A stretch of 42,850 nt of DNA, from assembly GCA_024408495.1 (NCBI GenBank), contig JAKSUY010000006.1, positions 1-42,850 on the forward strand, given 5' to 3'. The position numbers and the translations under genes were made by a program. Position 1 is the first letter of the stretch. Each line of letters opens with the position of its first letter. The notes under the pieces were generated by a model, which saw only the letters and a program-made list of their open reading frames with translations, did no database searches and was not told the origin of the DNA. Source of the DNA: Bacilli bacterium (GTDB lineage Bacteria; Bacillota_I; Bacilli_A; RFN20; CAG-826). This document shows, one piece after another, positions 8,605-16,900 of this stretch.

Positions 8605-10122
8605 TTAGTTAATTTTCCTTAATTCAACTAAACACAAGGCGTTATTAGTAAACGATAAATCTATGTTAATGGTGTCTGTTGCTTCTACTTGAAATGATTT
8701 AAATTCTTTTAAAATTGATATTTCTTTTAATTTCTTAATTTGTTCATCCGTCAAATCATTATTCATCTTCTCTTTGATAAATAATTGATATGGATTGGTA
8801 TGATTTTTATCAATTAAATAAATATTTATTAAATATTTACCATTAATATTATTAATTTCTAATTTATCATTTAAATCATCTAAATCCTTATCAAAATGTT
8901 CACTAGCATAGCTAAGTAAAACTTGATAACCGTGATTGGTTTTACTCGCTAATACGCTCAAATCAGAATTATCGGTTTTACTTTCTAATAAGGTATCACC
9001 AACTTTAGACAATATTATGTAAGCATTATAAATAGGCTTAGCGATATGATGGAGGGTAAATAAATTTCTAAAACCCGAGAAATCTACTTTCATTTCGTGT
9101 TGGCCAGATAAGCACATTAGCATCGCATCCACTTTAATATCTTTATAGATATAATCGGTAATCATTTTTCCAAAATAGGCTGCATAATGAGAATCATCGC
9201 GGAAAATTAATTTAGGGCATTCTTCAATGTTATAAAATCCATTGGAAGAGGCTCCCCATTCATCAACAATGATTTCCTTATTAGATAAATCAATATAACG
9301 AGAAAAATTATTAATAAAGAAATTATGTTTAATTAATGTGTTTTTAATATCAAACGGCAAGGAACCGTTATTAAGCTCAGTAGGAGCGGTTCCATAGGTA
9401 TGGATTGAAATATAATCAAATCTAATATTGTTATCTCTTACATAAGAGAAAAATTCATCAATAAATGCCGTAGTCCAATGACATGCTAAAGAAGGACCCC
9501 CTCTTTTTAATAAAGGAGATACCCGGTCAATAGCGTTAGTGAACTCAGTGTATAGTTTACTATATTCTTTTGCGCGTATTTTTAAGCTAGGGTCACTATT
9601 ATCTAAATTGCCCATAAAGAATAAATGTAAATCCGGTTCGTTCCAGCATTGAAGTCGCCAAGTTAAAACTAAATCTAACCCGTATTTTTCTACTATGTGC
9701 TTAGTGTATTGATAACAGATTTCTCCCCAAACTTTATAATCTTTAGGAATTGAATTAACTATCATCTTGCCTTTATAACGGGTTTTATTCTTAGCCGCTG
9801 CACTTACTAAATTAGGATCTTTTGCTAAAAAAGGAGGAAAATAAGCATAATCTAGCATGAGGATAAAACCTTTAGATATCAAATAATCTATTCTTAAATC
9901 ATTAAGAGTAAAATCATATTTTAGATTTCCGTTTTTATCTAGACTAACTATATCTTCCATCATGGTATAAAGTCTTATCATCTTAGCGACTTTATCTTTA
10001 GAAACATTATTTAATATTTCTTGTCCCCAGGAATCTTCAATTGCATCGGTAGGATGAAACTGGAGGTTGTTCCAGAAATTATGAATGGGCTTTATTACTT
10101 TATTAACGTTAACTTTTATCAT
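8605..10122 (-). CDS. GH39-type glycoside hydrolase (beta-xylosidase/alpha-L-iduronidase family)
   Basis: This 505-aa clan GH-A glycosidase has an acid/base in CWNEPD (E162) and a nucleophile in IIVDEWG (E288), both with GH39 context. The preceding SIHTYG segment and the C-terminal beta-sandwich tail (from about 390) also fit GH39. There is no signal peptide, so it should act in the cytoplasm on imported oligosaccharides. GH39 contains beta-xylosidases and alpha-L-iduronidases. Because this operon carries nagAB and the window also holds a glucuronate pathway, a glycosaminoglycan-like uronic acid-GlcNAc substrate is more attractive than xylan, but that is inference. The start has AAGGAAT upstream. 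The family is strongly supported; the specificity is not. Confidence 0.85.
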   Translation of the reverse strand: MIKVNVNKVIKPIHNFWNNLQFHPTDAIEDSWGQEILNNVSKDKVAKMIRLYTMMEDIVSLDKNGNLKYDFTLNDLRIDYLISKGFILMLDYAYFPPFLAKDPNLVSAAAKNKTRYKGKMIVNSIPKDYKVWGEICYQYTKHIVEKYGLDLVLTWRLQCWNEPDLHLFFMGNLDNSDPSLKIRAKEYSKLYTEFTNAIDRVSPLLKRGGPSLACHWTTAFIDEFFSYVRDNNIRFDYISIHTYGTAPTELNNGSLPFDIKNTLIKHNFFINNFSRYIDLSNKEIIVDEWGASSNGFYNIEECPKLIFRDDSHYAAYFGKMITDYIYKDIKVDAMLMCLSGQHEMKVDFSGFRNLFTLHHIAKPIYNAYIILSKVGDTLLESKTDNSDLSVLASKTNHGYQVLLSYASEHFDKDLDDLNDKLEINNINGKYLINIYLIDKNHTNPYQLFIKEKMNNDLTDEQIKKLKEISILKEFKSFQVEATDTINIDLSFTNNALCLVELRKIN

Positions 10123-10127
10123 ATAAC

Positions 10128-10718
10128 TTATTCCTTAAGATGTTTTTTAATAACACTCGCAACTTGAGCGGCTAATATTTGATAACCACTAGCGACATAA
10201 TGAAGACCATCAACATAACGATCTTTAACATCTATTTTCTTAGAAAGGGTAAATAGATCATCAACTGGTAAATGGCATTCTTTACTAATTTCATTAATAG
10301 CTTCATTTCTAGCATTAACGACTTTTAACCATTTTTTATGAACGCCTTTGTTATGGTTATTATTAACAATCGTAGTGTTAGCAAGAATTACATTCTTGCA
10401 TTTAAGTTCTTTTAATAATTTTTTAATATTATCCTTATAGACTTTTTTACTGATATTAATATCATGAAGTCCGTTATTATAATGGATTAAAGCATAATTA
10501 CTATCACTTTCAAATTGTTTAAGTAAAGCATGATATATTGGGCGGTTAACTGGGTAAGAAATTACAAGATGATCAACATAGGCGATTCCTTTTAATTTCT
10601 TTCTTACAAATTCTTGGTAACCATTAGTAATGCTATCCCCGATTAATAAAACCCGCGGTAAATTATTCTTAGTCGTGTAATCACACCAACTATGAATCCA
10701 TTCGAATGTTTCTTTCAT
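10128..10718 (-). CDS. SGNH/GDSL-family esterase, likely carbohydrate esterase
   Basis: This 196-aa serine esterase of the SGNH fold has the nucleophile in LLIGDSI (S29), the oxyanion-hole block as NNGLHD (about 81-86), and the catalytic dyad in VDGLHY (D170, H173). It lacks a signal peptide and so is cytoplasmic. As the first gene of an operon with GH39, two oxidoreductases and nagBA, it probably removes acyl groups from sugars. TATAAT lies 7 nt before the ATG and there is no Shine-Dalgarno, so the mRNA is probably leaderless. Confidence 0.87.
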   Translation of the reverse strand: MKETFEWIHSWCDYTTKNNLPRVLLIGDSITNGYQEFVRKKLKGIAYVDHLVISYPVNRPIYHALLKQFESDSNYALIHYNNGLHDINISKKVYKDNIKKLLKELKCKNVILANTTIVNNNHNKGVHKKWLKVVNARNEAINEISKECHLPVDDLFTLSKKIDVKDRYVDGLHYVASGYQILAAQVASVIKKHLKE

Positions 10719-10725
10719 GCCAAAG

Positions 10726-10753
10726 ATTATAACATAGTTATAAAGATAAACAA
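10726..10753 (-). promoter_or_regulatory. Promoter of the GH39/nag operon, leaderless arrangement
   Basis: On the minus strand TATAAT (10726-10731) lies 7 nt before ATG 10718, placing the transcript start at or one base before the start codon. TTGTTT at 10748-10753 with a 16-bp spacer is a modest -35. The first 33-bp repeat of the divergent ATPase gene abuts this -35. Confidence 0.6.
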
Positions 10754-10850
10754 ATATCCGAAAAGGTGGGAAAAATGACTAAAAACATATCCGAAAAGGT
10801 GTAAAAAGTAGTTGAAAACATATCCGAAAAGGTGTAAAGTGCTATTATGG
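10752..10850 (+). repeat. Three direct repeats of exactly 33 bp in the promoter of a DUF4143 ATPase
   Basis: Three units start at 10752, 10785 and 10818. Each carries the core ATATCCGAAAAGGTG (at 10754, 10787, 10820) followed by a purine-rich 13-18 nt stretch that is partly conserved (units 2 and 3 share ACATATCCGAAAAGGTGTAA). The cores are identical. The last unit ends in the gene's ATG at 10847. Such exact phasing (about three helical turns) suggests a cooperative protein-binding array. The copy number and 13-18 bp spacers exclude a CRISPR array. Confidence 0.9.
10812..10840 (+). promoter_or_regulatory. Promoter built around the third 33-bp repeat
   Basis: TTGAAA (10812-10817) and TAAAGT (10835-10840) are separated by exactly 17 bp, and that spacer is the repeat core with two leading bases. 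The predicted start of transcription is 10847, the A of the ATG, so the message would be leaderless. A protein bound to the repeat would cover the promoter, so repression, perhaps autoregulation, is the simplest model. Confidence 0.6.
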
Positions 10851-12214
10851 AAAACAGGGAAAAAGATATATTTCTTCGAAGAAAAGTGGACAAATTCTTA
10901 TCCGAATGGAAAAGCAATCCTAATCATAAACCACTTATTATTTCTGGAGCTAGGCAAATAGGGAAAACGAGTTCGATTAAAGAATTTGGCAAAACTTATG
11001 CTTCTTTTATAGAAATAAATTTTTTAACTATGCCAGAGTATAAAACGATTTTTAGCGCAAACTATCAAGTTAATGACATCATCAAAGAAATCACTCTAAT
11101 TAATCCAAAGTTAAAAATTATACCAAACAATACTCTTATATTATTCGATGAAATTCAAGAATTTCCCGATGCAATGACCTCACTAAAACCCTTTGCGCTT
11201 GATAAAAGATTCGATGTTATTTGTTCTGGATCTCTACTTGGAATACACTACAAAAGAATAAATAGTATACCAGTCGGTTTTAAAGAAGATTTTCAAATGC
11301 ATTCACTTGATTTTGAAGAATATCTTTGGGCACTAGGTTATAGCGAAGAACAAATTGAAGACATCTACACTTATTTAATTAATTTAAAACCATTACCAGT
11401 TGCTTATAAAGAAAAATTAAGTTCCTTATACCGCGATTACATTTTTTTGGGCGGAATGCCTGAAGTAGTAAAACAATTTGTGATAAATGGTACCTTTAAC
11501 GAACCGTTTAAAATTCAAAATCGCATTTATCGCGATTATGAAGACGATATAACAAAGTACGCCGAGGGATTAGACAAAACAAAAATTAAAAATATTTATC
11601 GTCATATAAATTCACAATTAGCAAAAGATAATCATAAATTCCAAATTAGTAAAATAGAAAAAGGACTTAAATCACGTGACTATGTTGGCGTAGATGAATG
11701 GCTAATTGACGCTGGGATCATAAACATTGCTCATAATTTAAATCAATTAGCAATACCGCTTGATAACTACGAAATTCCAAACAATTATCGGATTTATTAC
11801 TCAGATCACTCACTTTTTATATCTAAACTAGATGAAGAAAGCAAAAAAGACCTAATAATTAACAGCAATTTAGAAATATACAACGGGGCCCTATACGAAA
11901 GCCTGGTTTCTGAAGCGCTAATTAAATCAGGGTTTGATAGATTATATTTCTACAAAAACGATGACAATACATGCGAAATTGATTTTGTTGTGCGGATAAA
12001 AAATGAAATTATCCCTATTGAAGTAAAAAAAGAAAGGGGTAAAAGCAAATCGTTAAATGCGATATTAAATGATAAGAAATTAAACATCAAGCACGGAATA
12101 AAATTAACTAATGGAAATATTGGTTATACGAATAACATTATTACCATCCCCTATTATTTGTCCTTCTTCCTCAAAAGGTTTTTAAATGAAACCAAGTTGA
12201 TTAAATGGAAATAA
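10847..12214 (+). CDS. AAA_14/DUF4143 ATPase with PD-(D/E)XK-like C-terminus
   Basis: This 455-aa protein is of the widespread AAA_14 + DUF4143 type, whose physiological role is not established. Walker A is GARQIGKTS (34-42), Walker B LILFDE (97-102). A sensor-like SGSL follows at 127-130, and the HSLDFEEYLWALG segment (152-164) is diagnostic. The DUF4143 half carries a nuclease-fold signature: E351 in ALYESLV, D379 in CEIDFVV, and E392/K394 in IPIEVKK. All key residues are intact, so it is not a decayed copy. It lies alone, divergent from the GH39 operon, behind three 33-bp repeats. A second, only distantly similar member is at 22198-23568, also behind 33-bp-period repeats. It could be a defence, toxin-like or mobile-element maintenance factor. 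Confidence 0.92.
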   Translation: MENREKDIFLRRKVDKFLSEWKSNPNHKPLIISGARQIGKTSSIKEFGKTYASFIEINFLTMPEYKTIFSANYQVNDIIKEITLINPKLKIIPNNTLILFDEIQEFPDAMTSLKPFALDKRFDVICSGSLLGIHYKRINSIPVGFKEDFQMHSLDFEEYLWALGYSEEQIEDIYTYLINLKPLPVAYKEKLSSLYRDYIFLGGMPEVVKQFVINGTFNEPFKIQNRIYRDYEDDITKYAEGLDKTKIKNIYRHINSQLAKDNHKFQISKIEKGLKSRDYVGVDEWLIDAGIINIAHNLNQLAIPLDNYEIPNNYRIYYSDHSLFISKLDEESKKDLIINSNLEIYNGALYESLVSEALIKSGFDRLYFYKNDDNTCEIDFVVRIKNEIIPIEVKKERGKSKSLNAILNDKKLNIKHGIKLTNGNIGYTNNIITIPYYLSFFLKRFLNETKLIKWK

Positions 12215-12253
12215 TACTATTATTCTCTAATAATTATGCTTTAATCTAAAAAA

Positions 12254-12275
12254 TGGGAGTTGGGCTCCCAAAATT
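12254..12275 (+). terminator. Short hairpin after the ATPase gene
   Basis: TGGGAG (12254-12259) and CTCCCA (12265-12270) form a 6-bp GC-rich stem with a 5-nt loop, followed by AAAATTT rather than a clean T run. It lies 40 nt after the ATPase stop. It may be a weak terminator, or a structure usable in both directions. Confidence 0.4.
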
Positions 12276-12291
12276 TAAAAGAACTGTAAAA

Positions 12292-12319
12292 TATTTCTAA
12301 TAAGAAATAGTGATATAAT
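12292..12319 (+). promoter_or_regulatory. Promoter with overlapping palindrome, leaderless arrangement
   Basis: TATAAT (12314-12319) lies 7 nt before ATG 12327 and no Shine-Dalgarno is present, so the mRNA is probably leaderless. No good -35 is visible. Instead, an inverted repeat TATTTCT-N4-AGAAATA (12292-12309) fills the -35 to spacer region, a typical place for a repressor operator. Confidence 0.55.
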
Positions 12320-12326
12320 ACCTAAA

Positions 12327-13787
12327 ATGGAAAGTTTAAATTGGATTTTACTTACTAACCATAAAAATAAATATTCAATTGGCATTAAAGTATTTAATGA
12401 ATATTTTAAACGTTATATCAAAACGCCTTTAAAGATTATCTCTAATAATGAGTTAACTGACGAAATTAAAAATAATAATTCATTAATTATCATTGATGAT
12501 AAAGATAATCTCTTAATCAAAGAATTTATTAACAATAACCTATTGGATAATCCTACTAAAGAGCAAGAATATTCATTTATGGTCGGTAAGAGCCCCTATA
12601 ACAATGAACAAAGAATCATAATGGTTACAGGAAACGACTATAACGGAGTGCTCTATGGCGTTATTGATCTAATAAATATCTATTTTGGCGAAAAAATATT
12701 TACTCAAAGCCAATGTCGTTATCAATCGTTATTAATTTATAAATTTCCTTTTACTAACGCTATGACTCCTTATAAGAGACATTCTTCTCCTAATTTTCTA
12801 GAAAGAGGTGGATGGACCTGGGGAATGTGTATATATGACTATAAAAAATATTTCATCAATATGCTTAAGATGAAATTAAATCTAATTGTTATTTGGAACG
12901 ATTACGTTCCAAGAAACGCGAAAGAAATTATTAAATTCGCACATAAATGTGGAATTAAAGTCATATTCGGATTTTCTTGGGGTTGGGAAGACAAAAACGC
13001 AATTATAACCGACTTCTCTAAGGAAGAAAATAAGAAGATCTGGGCAGATAAAATAGTAAACATCTATAAAGAGCAATATCAACCATTAAACATTGATGGA
13101 ATATACTTCCAAACCTTTACGGAAAGAAAGGAAAATATCGTTAATAATCAAATTGTAGCGAAACTCGCTACTAGTTGGGTAAATTATATTGCTAATGAAT
13201 TATTTAAAGTAGAACCTAATCTAAGATTACAATTCGGTCTACATGATACATCAATTAAAAACGATACTGATTATTTAAAAGAATTAGATTCTAGAATAGA
13301 AATAATCCATGAAGATTGTGGATCAGTTCCATTTAACTATTTAGTAAACGAAAATAAAGATTTTAACGAAACGATGGAATTTGTTAAAAAGATGGTTAAT
13401 CTACGCACTAACGAAAAGACGGGATTTGTTCTTAAAGGCTTTTCAACTCTAGATTGGGATAATTTTAAACATCACGATGAAAATTTAGTTATTGGTCACG
13501 CGCCTAAAGCATTTATTAAAGAGAAAATGAAGGCTAAAGAAGCTTCCTGGCGTCTTTTACAAGGATTATGGATGGAAGGCAGTAAATTCACTAAAGACAT
13601 GTTGGAAACAATTAAAAATAATAATCCATCAACTTCATTTCAACTCTTGATTGAAGATGCGCCTATTGATGCTCGTGTATATTACCCCATTATGTTAGTA
13701 GCGGAATTATTATGGGATTTAGATTCCACTCTAGAAGAGATTCAAAAAAGAACTGCTAATTCTCCATTTACTTATTTCGCTAAATAA
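12327..13787 (+). CDS. Glycosidase-like TIM-barrel protein with GH20/GH67-type N-terminal domain
   Basis: This 486-aa protein starts with an alpha/beta domain (about 1-125) whose MVTGNDYNGVLYGVIDLINI segment resembles the accessory domain preceding GH20, GH67 and GH84 catalytic barrels. A barrel follows, from RGGWTWGMC (about 158) with IDGIYFQTFTERKE and IIHEDCGSVPF as likely active-site loops (strand ends rich in Glu/Asp). There is no signal peptide, so it is probably cytoplasmic. I cannot assign a family: alpha-glucuronidase (GH67/GH115-like) is one option given the neighbouring uronate genes, a hexosaminidase-related activity another. It stands alone on the plus strand with its own promoter and ends at a bidirectional terminator. 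Confidence 0.68.
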   Translation: MESLNWILLTNHKNKYSIGIKVFNEYFKRYIKTPLKIISNNELTDEIKNNNSLIIIDDKDNLLIKEFINNNLLDNPTKEQEYSFMVGKSPYNNEQRIIMVTGNDYNGVLYGVIDLINIYFGEKIFTQSQCRYQSLLIYKFPFTNAMTPYKRHSSPNFLERGGWTWGMCIYDYKKYFINMLKMKLNLIVIWNDYVPRNAKEIIKFAHKCGIKVIFGFSWGWEDKNAIITDFSKEENKKIWADKIVNIYKEQYQPLNIDGIYFQTFTERKENIVNNQIVAKLATSWVNYIANELFKVEPNLRLQFGLHDTSIKNDTDYLKELDSRIEIIHEDCGSVPFNYLVNENKDFNETMEFVKKMVNLRTNEKTGFVLKGFSTLDWDNFKHHDENLVIGHAPKAFIKEKMKAKEASWRLLQGLWMEGSKFTKDMLETIKNNNPSTSFQLLIEDAPIDARVYYPIMLVAELLWDLDSTLEEIQKRTANSPFTYFAK

Positions 13788-13896
13788 TATTTTTATACCT
13801 TAAAGGGTTACAATAATTAAAAAAAATTTAGAATTACAGTTTTTGTAAGTTAATTATTAATCTCATATAATCCTATAGCAGAGTTTACAGAACCGA

Positions 13897-13933
13897 AAAG
13901 GACTAGAATTTTGGGTTCTAGTCCTTTATTTTA
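13897..13933. terminator. Bidirectional intrinsic terminator
   Basis: A perfect 12-bp inverted repeat AAAGGACTAGAA / TTCTAGTCCTTT (13897-13908 and 13916-13927) with a 7-nt loop is followed by TATTTT rightward; leftward it ends in CTTTT. It lies between the convergent ends of the glycosidase-like gene and the 1169-aa lipoprotein gene and should serve both. Confidence 0.85.
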
Positions 13934-13957
13934 GATTCCAGATTTAACTTATTAAAC

Positions 13958-16900
13958 CTATTCAGTTCTAGTTAAATTTACACCTTGAGGCAACTCTTCA
14001 ATTGGAAGAGCGTCGGTGCCGTCTGTAATATTGTAATCATAGTAGCCATACACTAATGGATCGGCATCAGGAAGGGATACCTTAGTAACAGTAATTTCAA
14101 CATTTTCAAATTCAGCAGGCAACGTAGTGCAGAAAGGAGTTAAAGTGCTAGTATGTGTATTAGCACCAAATATACCACAAGCTAAATATGTATCGCCAGG
14201 CTTATTTCCAACGGTGTGGTAATCGGATGTCGTATTCGCATCAGTAAATGTGACATTAACAAATCGAGAAGTATTATCAACCCATCCACATCTTCCAGCA
14301 TAACCAACTCCAACAAAGAAGGAGGCAAATTTGCCAAAATAAGCGCCAGCTATTCCAGCATTATCGGTTGCCGCGGTAAACGAACAATCTTCCATTGTAA
14401 AGCCGTTAATAAATCTAGCTAACATAACATTTGAAAGACTATTATTAGCGCAAAGCACTCTTGTGCAAGTAACATTTTTCATTAATCCGCCTTTTCCTAA
14501 ATAACCGAATATGCCAAACTCACCTGCTTTAGCAGCATCAATAGTGTGACCACGGCCGTCAAAGACACCTCTAAATCCGAAGGTGTTTTCGTTTGTGTTA
14601 CCAGGGCTTTGTGTAACCCATGAATTTCCGCAACTAACATTCGCAGTTTGCACATAATATCCAACTCTATTTCTTGGATCTGGTTCGGGATATGTTTGTG
14701 TTTCTTCTACTGTTCTATAATCAAATAGCGCTCTTAAAGTTGCAATATCTTTTACAACCGCTGTAACATTTAAAATTGCGACAACGCCCTTATATTCATT
14801 GTCTTTAAAAAGTCTACAAACTTTATAATTCCCGGCAGGAATGCTGACTTTAGACCAATCAACAACATTATCAGAAGCCAACTCTTTTAAAGTTGAATCT
14901 GGCCATAATCCAGCATCATCACCAATAACGCCTCCAGCATCAACAGTTAACTTATCTTCACCAACAACATGATAAACATTATCAATATCTAATAATTGGC
15001 CGTCGGTCTTAATCACTTCAAATCCTTTTAATCTCGTAAAATCAACTAATTCAGTGCCGCTTTGAGAATTATCACGACATATTCCTTGATAATCTCTAAC
15101 ATAAATTTTGATATTTTTTGTTACCGGATCGTGTGTTGCACCGCCTTCAGTACCACATGAAGCGTTTGCGTTGAAACTTTCAACGCCGATTGCCCAACGA
15201 ACTTTGTCTACACATGTAGCATCAATAGTAATATCCTCCATGCGACACCAACCTTGACCAGCAACAGTTGTACAAACAAGGAAAGAACCAGCAATGCTAT
15301 CATCTGAAGGATTATAGTTAGGATCAATATATTCAAAATCAACATCTATTTTTTGGATAGTAGCATTCGCAACATTGCGCGCTAATAAAGGTGCGTAACC
15401 AGCTCTCGCCCAACCTGTAACAGAAATATTCATTAAACCAGCGTTAGTAAATTTAACATCTTTAATTACCGCGCTCGTCATAAGTGTAGTAAATAATCCC
15501 ATGCCTTTTGTATAGAAATGATCAATGGTATGACCATTGCCATCAAACGTACCACCAAAGCCATGATCCGTACCAATTGTTGGAACACCCGGGTCAAAAT
15601 ATGGAGTCGTTTTTGATAATCCTAAATTAAGATCGTTGCCAAGCATAAAGTAACCAGTTACATTATTTGTCGCCGATGTTGGAGTAACAGCCTTCAACTC
15701 TTCATAATTGGTAATTAAATTATCAACACAAGTGAAAGCAACAGGAATAGTATGTTTATCACCACTTACAGTTTCTGTTGCGGTAAAGGTAATTGACTTA
15801 GTTTCCTTTTTGCCAATTACGTGATCAGCAAATAATGTTTCTCCATTAACGGTAGCGACATTACCACTTATTGCTGTAACTGCATCATCATCAGAAGAAA
15901 CAGTGTATGCAACACCACCTTGTCCACTTAACCCAGTAAGGTCAACATCAACTGTTGTGTGGCTATTAGAAAGACCGAAATTAAATTCACCATCAACGTG
16001 AGTAATAAAACTGCGCGAAACGTCACCACATGCGCATTTATAGTCATCTTGACCGGTGCCAACCACCCAATTATGGTCATGCGTTACACTAACTTCTATA
16101 AAGTTAGATTTAACTGCATCATAATCTGTGGTTGCAGGTAATGAAGCTTGAGCGTACACAGGTGCAGTGCCAACAGAATCCGCAGTGATGTCACTCCAAT
16201 CGGTAATTTCAGTACCTTCACCATCGTTACTGTCGTAATATTTAACGGTTGCTTCGACACCACCATATTTACCAGTTGGCGCAATTGCGAATTCAGGTTC
16301 ACAACAACATGTAGTAGCAACAGAGGTAAAGTTTTCGATTTCTTCGGTAACTTTACTAATAGTTATACCACATTCTTCAACTAAATCGATTTCTTCTGAC
16401 CCATATTGGCATAGAATCTGATCGCCAACATGTAAAGGAACTACTTCTTCTTCACCATCGCCCCATGGGTCAACTAAATAATCGCCATCTTGGTTAACAA
16501 AGAAGCAATCATCTGGTTCGTAAGTGTCAACAACATCACAAACTGAACAACTTATTTCAATTTTAAAGCCTGTGGGATCAAAGTAATCAAACGCATTATA
16601 TTCTGCCGTAGAAGGATTAGTAATCGTCGGTTCTTCAAGATCGTGTTCTACAGTAATTCCAACATATTTACGATTAGCGGCATAGTGGGTCGTCTCATTT
16701 ACATCTAATCTAACCCAATATTCTACTTCGCCGGTATCATCATGAACTAAATCTTTAGGATCAGTTATTTCAACCATTTGATCTTCTTGGTATGTGTCCC
16801 CTTTATAAATTCCTACAGTTAATTCGGCTTCACCATCATCATCATATTTAGGAGTAGCTTTGCTGGTATCAGGGAATACACCACAAACAGTTTCATAACT

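Noticed and set aside
10752-10850. CRISPR array
   Set aside because: Three units with 15-20 bp cores, spacers of only 13-18 bp that resemble each other, and no cas genes nearby. The array overlaps a promoter and ends at a start codon.
10847-12214. AAA ATPase as a transposon ATP-binding protein (IstB-like)
   Set aside because: The DUF4143 C-terminus and HSLDFEEYLW segment identify the AAA_14/DUF4143 family; no transposase, terminal inverted repeats or target duplications are seen around either copy.
14216-16384. Open frames opposite the giant lipoprotein gene (and similar ones opposite other genes)
   Set aside because: They are short, lack ribosome sites, show no family features, and lie antisense to clearly coding frames.
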